Below are positions 16,890-27,442 of a DNA stretch of 64,000 nucleotides, piece by piece. The notes under the pieces are model-generated. The model was given only the letters and a program-made list of their open reading frames with translations, was not told the origin of the DNA and searched no databases. The translations under genes were made by a program, and so were the position numbers. The stretch comes from Symbiodinium natans (Eukaryota > Sar > Dinophyceae > Suessiales > Symbiodiniaceae). How positions within the stretch are numbered: position 1 is the first letter of the stretch; every line of letters starts with the position of its first letter. The stretch is taken from positions 1,575,498 to 1,639,497 of the forward strand of contig CAJNDS010001557.1 in the NCBI GenBank assembly GCA_905221605.1, read 5' to 3'.

Positions 16890-16898
16890 GAGGGGGAG
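16890..16898 (+). other. Polypurine tract
   Basis: GAGGGGGAG lies immediately upstream of the 3' LTR, the expected place and composition for the plus-strand primer. Confidence 0.85.
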
Positions 16899-17072
16899 TG
16901 CGTGAGCTCCCTGGCAAGGTACGCATCTGCAGGCTGTTTTTGTTCGAGAAAGGCATGGATCCGGCCTCTTGGGTAGGGTTATAGGGGGTTTGGTAGGAAC
17001 TCCGCTAGCCAGTTAACTCAATTGGGGGTGGTCCTAAAAGCAAAACCGTTGGGTCTTTTCCTACTTTACGTA
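16899..17072 (+). repeat. 3' LTR
   Basis: Direct copy of 5226-5399 with no difference seen by eye. TTTAG follows immediately, completing the target-site duplication. Confidence 0.96.
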
Positions 17073-17281
17073 TTTAGGGTTTAGGGTCCCTGAACCCGAG
17101 AACCCAGGCAGTCCCTAAGCCCTAAATTACAGGGAGGTCCTGAGCCCTCAATCGGATGTTCAGCGTTGACGCTTGAAGCCCCCTTAAACCCTAAGCCCGA
17201 TAAGAAGGCCCCCTACAATAGCCCTCCTTTCGACTCAACCCTCGAAACCCTCTAAAAACAAACCGTTTAACCCTAAATGTT
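17073..17281. other. Remainder of the target array and degenerate flank
   Basis: TTTAGGGTTTAGGG continues the interrupted array, then degenerate CCCTAA-like pieces. No gene seen. Confidence 0.6.
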
Positions 17282-17371
17282 GGGGATGTTCCCCCTTATA
17301 CTAGCTAACAGTCTTAAACTCTACTCCATATGAGGGCGGTTAGTAACTGGGGCACATCCCAAACCTAAACC
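17282..17371. repeat. Fold-back element, family A, copy 1
   Basis: The left arm starts GGGATGTTCCCCCTTATACTA and the right arm (…ACTGGGGCACATCCC) is an imperfect complement. The left arm matches the element at 42344-42442, so this is a dispersed MITE-like family. Confidence 0.6.
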
Positions 17372-17593
17372 CTATATACTTAGCCCATCTTAGCCCTGAA
17401 CCTCCACGCACGCCACGCGGGCAAGAGGTGCTGTTCCGCGGAGGCTTCGGAGCCCCAGCGGACGCCAGCGGCACCGGTGGAAAGCTTCCTCCCCAGGTCG
17501 GCGGTATCTGTCGGGCTTTTGGAGGTTTAGGGTTTGGGGTTTGGGGTTTAGGGTTTAGGGTTTGCGGTTTAGGGTTTAGGGTTTAGGGTCTCC
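17372..17593 (+). repeat. GC-rich island and TTTAGGG array
   Basis: A GC-rich island of about 120 bp (17400-17520) precedes about ten TTTAGGG units with TTTGGGG and TTTGCGG variants at 17522-17590. Confidence 0.85.
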
Positions 17594-18445
17594 TCATAGC
17601 AGGGACTTGGCGTGTTCGTCTTCTTCCGCCCTTGGAAGTAGGAGCTGGCAGTCACGGACTATACTTGCTGCATGCACTGAAACGGCGATGAAAGCCGAAC
17701 GGGCAAATTGGAATCTGGGGGGGAGGTATAGTTTGGGGTTGTTTGGGGTTGGGCCTGTTGGAGTTGATTTTGGGGGTTTATTGTCCTTAGCCCCAATCCC
17801 TCCACCCTGAAGCCCTAAGCCCTCGGGAAGCCTCAGCACAGCTCTTTGGGAAGATTCAAGCTGCGGATCCGTCAGCCAGACCTCCCTCAACTCCACAAGC
17901 GGCTTTGGGGGGGGCTTAGTGGCCGCAAGGGCAAGCGACAGGAAAACCTGTGCAGCCACAAGAAAAGTGGCGGTTGTGTTGCCTCCGATGCAAAGAAGTG
18001 GTGACTTTCCGGACTTAGTCAGGGCGATGCCCGGTCTAGAGCCGAAACTAGAGCCGAAACTTCGGTGGCCCGCCGGCCTTGTAAGCGTTAGTTGCGCAAT
18101 GCTTGCAAAACGTGTATAGAATCCGGAGCTTTTACTCTTATGTCCCCAATCCTGAAGCCGAAACCATGAGAGCCTTCTGCCAAGAGAGCCAGCTGAAATC
18201 TTACACTTAGGATCTTTCACCGCCTCTTCTTCAGATAGGCCCCCAAGCCATGAACTCCAAACCGAAACGCCAGACGGTGCGGAAGGCCTTTGGCGGATCT
18301 GGCGGCGGCGGCTCTGGTGCCAAGCACCTTGGTAGAAGAAGCTGTTTTTATTCTGAAAAACACGCAAGTTATAGTAGTATGTCTTCAACAGCATAACTTC
18401 GTAGGATGTAGGATTCACAAGCAGGCAGGCAGGATCATTGCACAT
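17594..18445 (-). other. Long open minus-strand frame, coding status doubtful
   Basis: A 283-codon frame starts from an ATG at 18443-18445. It has no motif I recognise and shows Ser/Pro/Arg-rich stretches typical of chance frames in GC-rich DNA. One Ala/Leu-rich hydrophobic segment (FLVAAQVFLSLALAATK) lies in the middle. The final portion, VHAASIVRDCQLLLPRAEED, looks more protein-like and could be part of an exon. I treat it as unassigned. Confidence 0.2.
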
Positions 18446-18736
18446 GTAGGATTCATGTCAGGCCGCTAGTTCCTGCGAGTGGCTTTCGACCCTGCAGTTC
18501 TACGAGCTAGGAGCATCCGCAGACAAAGATGTAGGACTAGCAAGCGTAGCAACAGCAACAGCGACAGCGGAAGCAGCAGCGGAGACCACGATATGGAGGC
18601 AGGAGCAGCGCTCTGCGCTGGTGTGTTGCGGAAGTGCATATCTGGGGCCCCTCACTCAAATTCCTGTTTATTATGTAGGCCATCAGCTTGTTTAGGCAAA
18701 TAACTTGGAAAAACCAGAACTATATTAAAAGAACAA
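18446..18736. other. Intervening sequence without a recognised gene
   Basis: Includes an imperfect CAACAGCGACAGCGG trinucleotide-type run near 18540-18580. No gene assigned. Confidence 0.4.
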
Positions 18737-18738
18737 TA

Positions 18739-18740
18739 TC

Positions 18741-18774
<34 letters not shown>
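18739..18774. repeat. (TA)n microsatellite
   Basis: About 18 TA units with one AAT interruption. Confidence 0.95.
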
Positions 18775-18814
18775 CTACATAAACCACTGACAAATTCAAT
18801 CTTTTTTGTCTTGA

Positions 18815-19070
18815 GGGTTTAGGGTTCCCCTAAACCCCAAACCCCCAAACCCTAAACCCCAAACCCTAAACCCCACACCCTAAACCCTAAACCCTAAACC
18901 CTAAACACCAAGCGCGAAGCCTGCCAACAAAACATCCGCGGGCGCCTCCCCCCAAAGACCGAGGCTCCTGGGCCGGGCGGAGCAAAGTCTCCGTGAGGCC
19001 GCGGGTTTGGGGATTTTAGGGCTTAGGGTTTAGGGTTTAGGGTTTAGGGTTTAGGGTTTAGGGTTTAGGG
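18815..19070. repeat. Inverted telomeric pair: CCCTAAA array, 109 bp island, TTTAGGG array
   Basis: CCCTAAA with CCCCAAA variants at 18815-18905, a GC-rich island at 18906-19014, then TTTAGGG units at 19015-19070. The island has an open stretch but no recognised module. Confidence 0.93.
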
Positions 19071-19800
19071 CCCAGGGGTTTTTGGGGGTTTTCGGCGGTT
19101 TTGGGATATCGGGGATTGAGGGTTTGGGTTTCGGGATGTAGGGTTTAGGGATTGAGGGCTTAGGGTTGAAGTTGAGAGCTTAAGAAAGTAGGGTTTCGGG
19201 TTTTGGGTTGACTTGGGATTTCAGGGTTTCGTTATATTGGTGTTGGTTTAGGAGTTTAGGGTTTGGGGATTTAGGGTTTAGGGTTTAGGGTTCTGGGGTA
19301 TTGGGATAGGCATGCATTGCTTTGCTATATGTTATTTTGTTTATTGTGTTTTTATTGTTCATACAATTTCTGTTTTCTGCTTTTGTTGCGGGGGAGTTGG
19401 GTCTATGGTTTCTGGAGATCTGTAATTTTCACGCTTACCGGGTCTTACGGTTTGGGGGCTTCGGTTTTTGCAGGGTAAAGGGCTTTTCAGGGCTTTACGG
19501 TTGCGGGCTTAGAGTTTCACAAGGTTTCAAGGCTTTCAAAGCCTAAATTGGGGGAGGGGGGGTGGCAGCTTTAAGAGTCTGCGCTTTGGAGAGCTTCTAA
19601 GAAAACAGGGTTCCGGGTTTAGAGTTTGAAAGGTATGGGGGTTAGGCCTCTGTCGATGTTGTGTGTGTGTGCCTTAGGGTTTCATTTTCAGAAGGTTTGA
19701 AGTTTTGGGGTGCTTCAATCCAGCCCCAAGCCCTACCCTAAATCCTCAACTTTATAAGCCCTCAACCTTAATGAACCCTTATAAGCCCGTGGAACCCTCT
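19071..19800 (+). repeat. Degenerate TTTAGGG-derived sequence
   Basis: Scattered GGGTTTAGGG, GGGTTTCGGG and GGGATTTAGGG pieces, with a T-rich stretch at 19320-19400. No convincing gene. Confidence 0.7.
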
Positions 19801-19904
19801 AAAGGCCCTAAACCCTAAACCCTCTCTAGGGTTTTACATAGGGTTCAGGGCTGTAGGGTACCCTACCAAAGAAGGTTTGAGGTTCTTGAGGCAGGGCGGC
19901 TGAT

Positions 19905-19985
19905 GTGCCGCGGGATTTCCGAGGCCGCAGCGTTCCTCAAGATCTACCCGGAATCCACATGCGGCTGGGCAGCATGGGGCTTGAG
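19905..19985 (+). other. Exon-like island
   Basis: Frame LMCRGISEAAAFLKIYPE with a further Cys has protein-like composition. CCCTAAACCCT at 19805-19825 lies upstream and a TTTAGGGG array begins just downstream. Family unknown. Confidence 0.3.
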
Positions 19986-19987
19986 GA

Positions 19988-20190
19988 AAGGCCCCTCTAG
20001 GGGTTGGGGGGTTTGGGTGTTTAGGGGTTCAGGGGTTCAGGGGTTTAGGGGTTTAGGGGTTTGGGGGTTTAGGGGTTTAGGGGTTCAGGGGTTTAGGGGT
20101 TTAGGGGTTTAGGGGTTCAGGGGTTTAGGGGTTTAGGGGTTTAGGGGTTCAGGGGTTCAGGGGGTTCAGAGGTTTAGGAGTTTAGGAGGT
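19988..20190 (+). repeat. Octamer array TTTAGGGG / TTCAGGGG
   Basis: About 24 eight-base units, mixing TTTAGGGG and TTCAGGGG. It differs from the heptamer arrays by one extra G per unit. Confidence 0.95.
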
Positions 20191-20529
20191 TTTTGCATAC
20201 CTGGCATGCTGACTGGGCAGGCATAGCTCGGGGACATTTTGCATGATGCATGGCAAGGCCGGATGCCGGCTATGCGCAAAGAGCGTTTCCTAAACTCTGG
20301 ACCTCCTGAACCCTGAGCCCCTGCCCCCGAATCTAAGCCACCCTAAACCCTCAAACTCTCAGCCCTACCACCCGAAGTATAGGGTTTAGGGTCTAGCGTT
20401 TGGGAATTCTCAGGGCTTGGGTTTAGGAGCAAAGTGCACAGTAGGGGCTTGTAGGCTTCATCCGGCTCAGGGATGTTTAAGGTTTATATGGGGTGTTTGG
20501 GCTATTGGTTCAGGGTTTGAGCTTCTTCG
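20191..20529. other. Short mixed stretch, no gene
   Basis: Degenerate CCCTAA and GGGTTTAGG pieces around two short GC-rich patches. Nothing assignable. Confidence 0.5.
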
Positions 20530-20756
20530 CTACCCCAAACCCTAAAAAACCCACCCTAAAAACCGTTAAGAACCCTAAAAACCCTAAACGCCATGAAAAC
20601 CCGAAAAACCCTAAAAACCCCAAAACGACCTTTAAGAACCCAAAAAACCCTTAACCCCAAAAAAACCCTAAACCCTAAACCCAAAAAAAAGTCAAAAAAC
20701 CCTTAAAAAACCCTAAAAACCCTAAAACAACCCTAAAAAAACACCCTAAATTGCCC
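20530..20756 (-). repeat. CCCTAAAAA-type variant array
   Basis: CCCTAAA units with one to four extra A residues and many interruptions, so unit length drifts from 7 to 11. Confidence 0.9.
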
Positions 20757-20784
20757 GAAATGCCCAGAAAAGGCCCCGCTGCAG

Positions 20785-20855
20785 CCAAGGCTTCATCGAG
20801 ACGCCCTCCGGCGCACACGACAAGCACAACCTGCGCGGAAGCTGGGCCGCGACGG
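20785..20855 (+). other. Exon-like island with splice-like borders
   Basis: CCCCGCTGCAG precedes and GTTTGTAGGG follows. The enclosed frame reads QGFIETPSGAHDKHNLRGSW and ends in phase. The downstream donor-like GTTTGT is the first unit of the TTTATAGGG array. Module unknown; coding is inferred from composition and borders. Confidence 0.4.
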
Positions 20856-20861
20856 GTTTGT

Positions 20862-20995
20862 AGGGTTTAAGGGGTGCAGAGCGTTCAGAGGGTTTAGAGG
20901 GTTTATAGGGTTTAGAGGGTTTGTAGGGTTTATAGGGTTTATCGGGTTTATAGGGTTTGTAGGGTTTATAGGGTTTATAGGGTTTAGGCTTGAGG
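20862..20995 (+). repeat. TTTATAGGG / TTTGTAGGG variant array
   Basis: About 13 units of nine to ten bases, derived from TTTAGGG by an inserted TA or GT. Confidence 0.92.
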
Positions 20996-21002
20996 CTTTC
21001 GG

Positions 21003-21295
21003 CTTTAGGCTTTAGGGTTTAGGGTTTAGGGATAGGGTTTAGGGTTTAGGGCTACTGAACCCTAGGCCCTATAAACCTCCCTGAATGGCCCCGGTCTGAT
21101 GCAGCCAACACTTCATCATTTAAAGGTAACCCTAAACCCTAAACCCTAAACCCTAAAAGTTTGGAATGATGCAGTTGCAGCAGCTTTGCAAGGATGCCTG
21201 GGGCGGCCGTCGCGCGTTGCAATTCCATTCTTACCCTAAACCCTAAACCCTGAGCCCTAAACCCCTAAACCCCTAAACCCTAAACCCTAAACGCA
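21003..21295. repeat. Cluster of short telomeric arrays in both orientations
   Basis: TTTAGGG at 21003-21052, CCCTAAA at 21126-21158 and CCCTAAA at 21235-21295, separated by islands of about 75 bp. The islands contain short GATGCAG patches resembling acceptors. Confidence 0.9.
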
Positions 21296-21597
21296 GCTCA
21301 GAAGAAACCGAGGGCCCTAAACCGAATTTAGCGCCGCGTCAATCCCTGAAGCCCAAACCCCACCCCTGAGACCCCAAAACCCTAAGCCATCCTACTCCCG
21401 GTTTACCCTTCTAAACGCTTAGAGCTCCGATACCCTGGCCATAAACCCTTCGCCCTGAGGCCCTAAAACCCTACAACTCCACCCTAAACTTTGCCAAGGA
21501 AAGGTGGTGCAATCCGCGCTTCAAAGTGCAGGCGCGAGGAACCCCTTCCAGCTCCGCCTTTGGGACCGAAAAAGCGTCGATTTCTTCGGGTTTGTTG
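21296..21597. other. GC-rich stretch, no gene assigned
   Basis: Scattered single CCCTAAA-like words within otherwise unique sequence. Confidence 0.5.
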
Positions 21598-21728
21598 GGT
21601 TTAGGGTTTGGGGTTTAGGGTTTAGCGTTTAGGGTTTAGGGTTTAGGGTTTAGGATTTAGGGTTTAGGGTTTAGGGTTTAGGGTTTTAGGGTTTAGGATT
21701 TAGGGTTTAGGGTTTAGGGCTTTAGGGT
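21598..21728 (+). repeat. Internal telomeric array (TTTAGGG)
   Basis: About 17 units with TTTAGCG, GGATTTAGG and TTTTAGGG variants. Confidence 0.95.
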
Positions 21729-22063
21729 TTTACGGTTGGGACGCGCATGCGCTTTCGGAAGTTCGGGTGCCGGGGTCGAGTAGATGCTTGTGGAGGGCTT
21801 CGCCGGTTGCTTTGTGGCAGCCGAGTTGTGCGTTCGGCACAAGGTTTTAGGTTTCAAGGTTTAGAGTTTTAGGGTTTTAGTGTTTTAGGGTTTTAGTGTT
21901 TTAGGGTTTTAATGTTGAGGGTTAGCAGTGTTTTCGAGAAGGTGTAGGGTTTTCAGGGTTTAGGCTTCAAGGCTTCAAGGGCTTGTTTTCGAGCAGCATA
22001 GCTTCAGCGTCTCCGAGTTGCATGCTGAAGGCTTTAACGCTTCGATCTTCGGGGTTTTAGACC
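21729..22063 (+). other. Island and TTTTAGGG-type degenerate repeats
   Basis: A unique GC-rich island of about 115 bp is followed by GTTTTAGGGTTTTAGT repeats (21845-21915) and a further unique stretch. No module recognised. Confidence 0.6.
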
Positions 22064-22700
22064 AGCTCTAAACCCCTAAACCCTATACCCTACAAGCTTT
22101 AAACCCGATACCCTAAACCCTAAAAGCCCTAAACCCACAGGCCCCCAGCGTCGATCACCCCAAACCCCAAACTCCACCAAGGACCCCAGACCCCAAACCC
22201 CAAACCCTAATCCCTAAACCCCAAACCCCAAACCCCCAAACCCTAAACCCTAAACCCTAAACCCCCAACCCCTAAACCCTAAACCCCCTAACCCTAAACC
22301 CTAAACCCTAAACCCTCAAACCCTCAAACCCTCAAACCCTAAATCCAAGGCTGCTCTGGCACCTACCATCCAAGGGGCTCCATCCCTCTGCTGCGTCTAA
22401 AGCTGGCGCTGCTGAAGGCCGCTGGGAGGGATTTTGGGGTTTAGGGTTAGGGTTTAGGGTTTAGGGTTTAGGGTTTAGGGTTTAGGGTTTAGGGTTTAGG
22501 GTTTAGGGTTTAGGGCTTAGGGCTTAGGGCTTAGGGCTTAGGGGGTTGGGGTTTAGGGCTTGGTGTTTGAGGTTTAGGGTTTGGGGTTTGGGGTGGTTTT
22601 AGGGGTTTGGGGTTTAGAGGTTTAGGGGTTTATGATTTAGGAGTAGGGTTTAGGGTTAGGGTTGGGGTTTAAGGTCTAGGGTTAGGGTTGAGGGATTGGG
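22064..22700. repeat. Large inverted telomeric pair
   Basis: CCCTAAA with CCCCAAA and CCCTCAAA variants at 22064-22345, a 92 bp island, then TTTAGGG with a TTAGGGC run and degenerate tail from 22438 to about 22700. Confidence 0.95.
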
Positions 22701-22982
22701 GTTTAGGGTTCTGTTTTCCTTGAGTCCGATTCCCAACATTGCATCACGGAGTTTGACAGTGCTTTGGCTTCGGGTGGTGGATATAGTGGACCGCGCCTGT
22801 TTCTTCTAGCTTGTACACTATTCGACCCTGGGCTTTTTGGGGTTTTGGGGGGTTTGGGGGTTTTGGGGTTTTGGGTTTCTTTTTGTTTTTCAAGCCCCTA
22901 ATTGTGGCTTAGGGCTCATGATAGCCTGAAACAGAAAGGCCCCTAAACCACATGCCCGCCAGCCCTTCCGACGGACACCATG
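22701..22982. other. Unique stretch, no gene seen
   Basis: G/T-rich with GGGGTTTTGGGG words near 22835-22880. No protein-like frame. Confidence 0.5.
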
Positions 22983-23236
22983 ACCCTAAACCCTAAACCC
23001 TAAATCCTAAACCTAAACCCTAAGCCCTAAACCCTAAACCCTAAACCCTAAACCCTAAACCCTAAACCCTAAACCCTAAACCCTAAACCCTAAACCCTAA
23101 ACCATGCAGGCTGGCACTGCGAGCGGAGCCCCTGCACCGTCGACAAGCGGTGATTTGGTCGGGACATGGTGAGGTTTTATATAGGGGTTGCTATATAGCG
23201 TTTAGGGTTTAGGGTTTAGGGTTTAGGGTTTAGGGT
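22983..23236. repeat. Inverted telomeric pair
   Basis: CCCTAAA (about 17 units) at 22983-23104, a 95 bp island beginning CATGCAGGCTGG, then TTTAGGG at 23200-23236. Confidence 0.95.
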
Positions 23237-23423
23237 GGGGACCCCCGAAAATAGACCTCCAAATAGTAGGATTCCCGTATAGTCAGGACCCCAAGAAGGT
23301 AGCCCTAACGTCGGAAACCCCTAGATAGGAAATGGTCTTCGCAACCTTCTTGGGGAGGGTGCTTTGAACATCTTGCATCCCTGAACCCTAAGACAACTAA
23401 GCCCCCCTTATTCTCCACCCTAA

Positions 23424-23665
23424 GGGTTTAGGGTTTAGGGTTTAGGGTTTAGGGTTTAGGGTTTAGGGTTTAGGGTTTAGGATAGAATACTCAGAGGTTG
23501 CGACCGGGAGTCGGGATCGAGAGAACCCGTGGTTTGAGCGTGGTCTTGAGGAGCATCCCTCAAACCCAGAGGCTTCCTGCCAAACCCTAAACCCTAAACC
23601 CTAAACCCTAAACCCTAAACCCTAAACCCTAAACCCTAAACCCTAAACCCTAAACCCTAAACCCA
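23424..23665. repeat. Telomeric pair in the less common order (TTTAGGG then CCCTAAA)
   Basis: TTTAGGG at 23424-23481 and CCCTAAA at 23583-23665, separated by a 101 bp island. Confidence 0.95.
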
Positions 23666-24364
23666 CCTCAACATTCTCAAGCCCCTAATTGTGAGGTTCA
23701 AGAAGATGGCGTGGTTCGGCAGATTGCTAACACCTTTGCGCCCTAGTTAACCCTAGAGACTCAAAGCCCACAACCCAACATCAGGGCCTTAACTGCTAAG
23801 CCGAAAACCCTGGACGGGGGGAGAGCCCACCCTGTTCAACAAACTATGCTAACCCTATGTAAATCCAGGCATCTATCTTGGAGCCCCCATAAACTTTACA
23901 ACGAAAGACACCATTAAGAAGAAGTAAATAACCATTTCAGAAAGCCAAGTATTTGGGTTATAAAAGTATGCAGCATAATATAGCTCTTCCAACATGAACT
24001 ATATATGCAAAGAAAGACAAATGACACACCATTAGAATGAAGATCACGTAGACACCATCCAGAATATATATTTTGAATTAAAAGAAAGAAGAAAAGCATG
24101 CTGAGCATGATTTCTTATGTTTCTGGGCAAGCTAGCCCTACAGGTCCTATCCCCGAACTTGTCAACCCGAGAAATCTCAATGACTCAAGCCGCTCAAGCC
24201 TTCACGTAGTCTCCCAAAATGAAGTCCCAGTATTTGGTGCCCACTTCAAGAAGGACACGTATGTTTCAAAACGGAGAGATCCGGACAAACGTGCTTAGGA
24301 CGTAGGGTGATTTGGGAGGTACGCGAAGCACTGGTGGATTAGAGTTATACCTCTCAAAGAGCCC
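23666..24364. other. AT-richer unique stretch, no gene assigned
   Basis: 23880-24100 is clearly AT-richer than its surroundings and may be an old insertion. Only short frames, none recognised. Confidence 0.5.
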
Positions 24365-24496
24365 AAACCCTAAACCCTAAACCCTAAACCCTAAACCCTA
24401 AACCCTAAACCCTAAACCCTAAACCCTAAACCCTAAACCCTAAACCCTAAACCCTAAACCCTAAACCCTAACCCCCCCCCCCCCCCCCCCCCCCCC
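24365..24496 (-). repeat. CCCTAAA array ending in a 25-base C run
   Basis: About 15 perfect units at 24365-24471 pass into uninterrupted C at 24472-24496. The homopolymer grows directly from the last CCC. Confidence 0.96.
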
Positions 24497-24639
24497 TTCG
24501 GCTTTGTGGGCTCCCCCATCCGAGGCGTTCCAATAAGGGACATCGCGCCGGCGCAAGTGCCAGCGGCAAGAGCTGGGAAAACGAGGAAGCGTATGTCTCA
24601 TTCAGCTTCAAACCGCCTGAACCTTGAATCCGAAACCCT

Positions 24640-25204
24640 AAACCCTAAGCCCTAAGCCCTAAACCCTAAACCTGAATCCGAAACCCTAACACAAGGGGAT
24701 CCTCGTGCTGCCTGCGACGTTCCCACATATTAGGAATAGTAAGGAGGAGAGGGTTAAGGGTTCAGTCCATATCTTGATATTCCAGCCAACACCTGTTATT
24801 TGCGGAAGGTACCTTCATGAGTTTTCAGCCAGGGATCCTTATCAAGCTTTAAGGTACATGTTTCATTTGGCATGCAACACATGTAATTGTATGCATCTTC
24901 TGCATATCGAACAGAATCCCTAAACCCTAAACCCTAAACCCTAAACCCTAAACCCTAAACCCTAAACCCTAAACCCTAGACCCTAAACCCTAAACCCTAA
25001 ACCCAAACCCTAAACTAAGCCCAATTTCACCATTTGAGCCCGCAAATCAAGACACGATGGTACCTAGAGGCACTGAGCCTCTGGGAGCCGAAGGTTGCGA
25101 CCCACGACTCCCACTGCAAACCCTAAACCCTAAACCCTAAACCCTAAACCCTAAATCCTAAACCCTAAACCCTAGACCCTAGACCCTAAACCCTAAACCC
25201 TGAA
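24640..25204 (-). repeat. Three CCCTAAA arrays
   Basis: 24640-24690, 24917-25015 and 25118-25204, all in the same orientation. They have CCCTAGA variants in the last and unique islands of about 100-230 bp between. Confidence 0.92.
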
Positions 25205-27013
25205 CCGACCTCGACTTCCTGTCCGACTATAGGACTTGACTGATCTGATTGCTTGTAGCTGTTCAAAGTGCCGGGGCTGTTAAGGCCACGCCGCAGTACA
25301 TGTACTTCAACATGGCAGGGCTGTTAGGGTCAAAGCACATGTAGCCAAGCGATGGCCCTCTTTGTAAAAAGCTTGCAGCAGCAGCTATTGCTACCTACTG
25401 CCTTGTGCTAGTGTGGTTGGATGCAAGAAGCTAGCAGACTTGAGCAAACTTACTGGCTCAAAACCCAACTTCTCAACTTTTGGGATTCTTATAAGGTAGT
25501 TTATCCTGAAAGTTTCAACTTTTATTTCCTTGGGGTTTGGGCCAGTAAGCAAACACAGTTGAGAAACAGATGCTGCTGGCCTGTGATGCCACGGTGCTTT
25601 TGCACCTCTATGCCACCGAGACTTATGTGCCTGAGCTTGATGCGATTGATTCTTGCCAGAGTTCTTGCTTTCAGCCCTAAACCCTAAACCCTAAACCCTA
25701 AACCCTATTTGCCAAGTTGAGGTCCATGCTTGTCAAGCTGCTGTGGACAACAGTGGCTGGCCAGGTGGCACGCGAACATCTGAGTCAGTGTTCGCTTAAG
25801 AGGCGCTTTGGCAATGTTGCCAGGTCACGAACGTACAGTTCGCAGATGACTTTGGCGAACAATGCTACTCGACGAACTGTTGACGCTCCTTGTGGCCCTA
25901 AACCCTGAACCCTAAACCCTAAACCCTGAACTCGCCGATGAAGCTTCTCCCCCACAAACCTAGAAGAACCGTCCTAGAATACTCTGCCCAGGGAAGTTGC
26001 GCGGTACGATCAGCTGGGATCCGCCACCGGACACGACCAATGTGACACATTATGTGGTGCCTTGGGCTGTTGCAAATGAGATCTGTAGACGTAGCTGCAA
26101 AAACATCCGGACGAGTGGAACGGTGAAAGGAACAGGAAATTGCCACCTGGAGGCATGTTGAGTTGGTGAGGAGCTTGAATTCCTGTCACATGCCATTGAG
26201 GATTCCGATTACATGCCCTTGAAAACACGGCAATGCCGAAATCTTTCGAGGGCTTTTAGATCTTGCTTTATGTGCGTGCTCTATGTTGCCAGTTCTCCAA
26301 CTTCTGGTCCCTGTTTGGGTACCCTAAATAGTAGGGAGGGACCATAAGTTTTTGAGAAGTGACCATGTCTTGTCTCAGGAAACGGGACTGGTAGAGTTCT
26401 CCCAACTGTCGTTTCGGCTTGAGGGTCGAGAGTTGAGCAGTTGAGATCGACTGGGCATTTGATTGCTATAGATTGGGCTGAGCCTTGCTTCCAGCTGTAA
26501 GAGACGAGCCCTGAGTCTCCAGAAGAACCAAGACAACGCACTCAGCATTCAGCGCCTCACGCAAAGAAACACACGATTAAACCTAGCCCTACATAGACTC
26601 AGGTATACGGTGCATGCAGCCCAGACTTGGCCTACGACTTGTCCTTGCCCAACGTGTCTCGGCTCTGTGCAAGATTTGGGGCTCGGGCTTGGGTGTTTTC
26701 CTCAGATTCTGGGAGGGATCGGTTCCCTATTGTGCTCTTGGGTTGCTAGGCAACCTACGTACCTGGTGCAGGCTTACGGGCGTCTGCAGGCGTAGGGGCT
26801 TGTGCATTTAGTCCGCGAATCCTTGAACAGCATGCTTCTTGAGAGCGGGGTTTGAAGTGCGGTTTTCGTTGCAAGATTGCCTATACCATCCAAGGTAAAC
26901 TCCGAAGCAGATTTGCCAATCGTATACTACGGAGCCACTGGCGACTGGCACGGCACATGCTTGGGGAGCTTCGCATCATGGGGTCTTGTACAACCCCCAC
27001 CTTTTAATTTTCC
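25205..27013. other. Mostly unique stretch, no gene assigned
   Basis: Short CCCTAAA pieces at 25675-25707 and about 25896-25930. A frame ending at 25680 (MLLACDATVLLHLYATETYV) is protein-like and could be an exon end. Otherwise only short unassignable frames. Confidence 0.4.
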
Positions 27014-27325
27014 CTAAACCCTAAACCCTAAACCCTAAACCCTAAACCCTAAAGCGCCTTTTGATTGTAAACGCTCTGCCGCCTCGGCCGGGCCTGGCCG
27101 AGTTCCTGTCAGAGAGGTCGGGCTGCGGGGCTCAGGGGCCAAGCCGCGAGAGCCCCTGGCTGAAGAGTGCCTAGGACCGGTTTAGGTTTAGGGTTTAGGG
27201 TTTAGGGTTTAGGGTTTAGGGTTTAGGGTTTAGGGTTTAGGGTTTAGGGTTTAGGGTTTAGGGTTTAGGGTTTAGGGTTTAGGGTTTAGGGTTTAGGGTT
27301 TAGGGTTTAGGGTTTAGGGTTTAGG
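27014..27325. repeat. Inverted telomeric pair with a 20-unit TTTAGGG arm
   Basis: CCCTAAA at 27014-27052, a 128 bp very GC-rich island, then about 20 nearly perfect TTTAGGG units at 27181-27325, among the longest pure arrays here. Confidence 0.96.
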
Positions 27326-27442
27326 ACCAGGAGTAGGCCCTTTTTCAGCCTTTTTCCCTTTTTTAGGGTTGGGCTTCCCTTATCAATCCCCTTAAAACCA
27401 AGAAGGGTACCCTTTTTATTCCTGGGTTACTCCCGGGTCTAG
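27326..27442. repeat. Dispersed repeat family C, copy 1
   Basis: Starts CCAGGAGTAGGCCC and contains AAGGGTACCCTTTTTATTCC, then TACTCCCGGGTCTAG. The ends are imperfect inverted repeats. Related copies lie at 43785-43876 and 55170-55219. Confidence 0.7.

Larger units (their letters stand above)
5226..17072 (+). mobile_element. Full-length Ty1/copia LTR retrotransposon, 11,847 bp
   Basis: Two direct repeats of 174 bp that look identical base for base bound the element. TTTAG at 5221-5225 and at 17073-17077 forms a 5 bp target-site duplication, and a purine tract GAGGGGGAG precedes the 3' LTR. Internal order is gag, CCCH and CCHC fingers, aspartic protease, methyltransferase-like region, integrase, dioxygenase-like region, reverse transcriptase, RNase H, membrane-spanning extension. 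Integrase ahead of reverse transcriptase places it in Ty1/copia. It is about twice the usual copia length, with unusually short LTRs. Identical LTRs imply recent insertion, yet gag-pol is split over three frames at about 9095-9105 and 13430. Confidence 0.97.
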
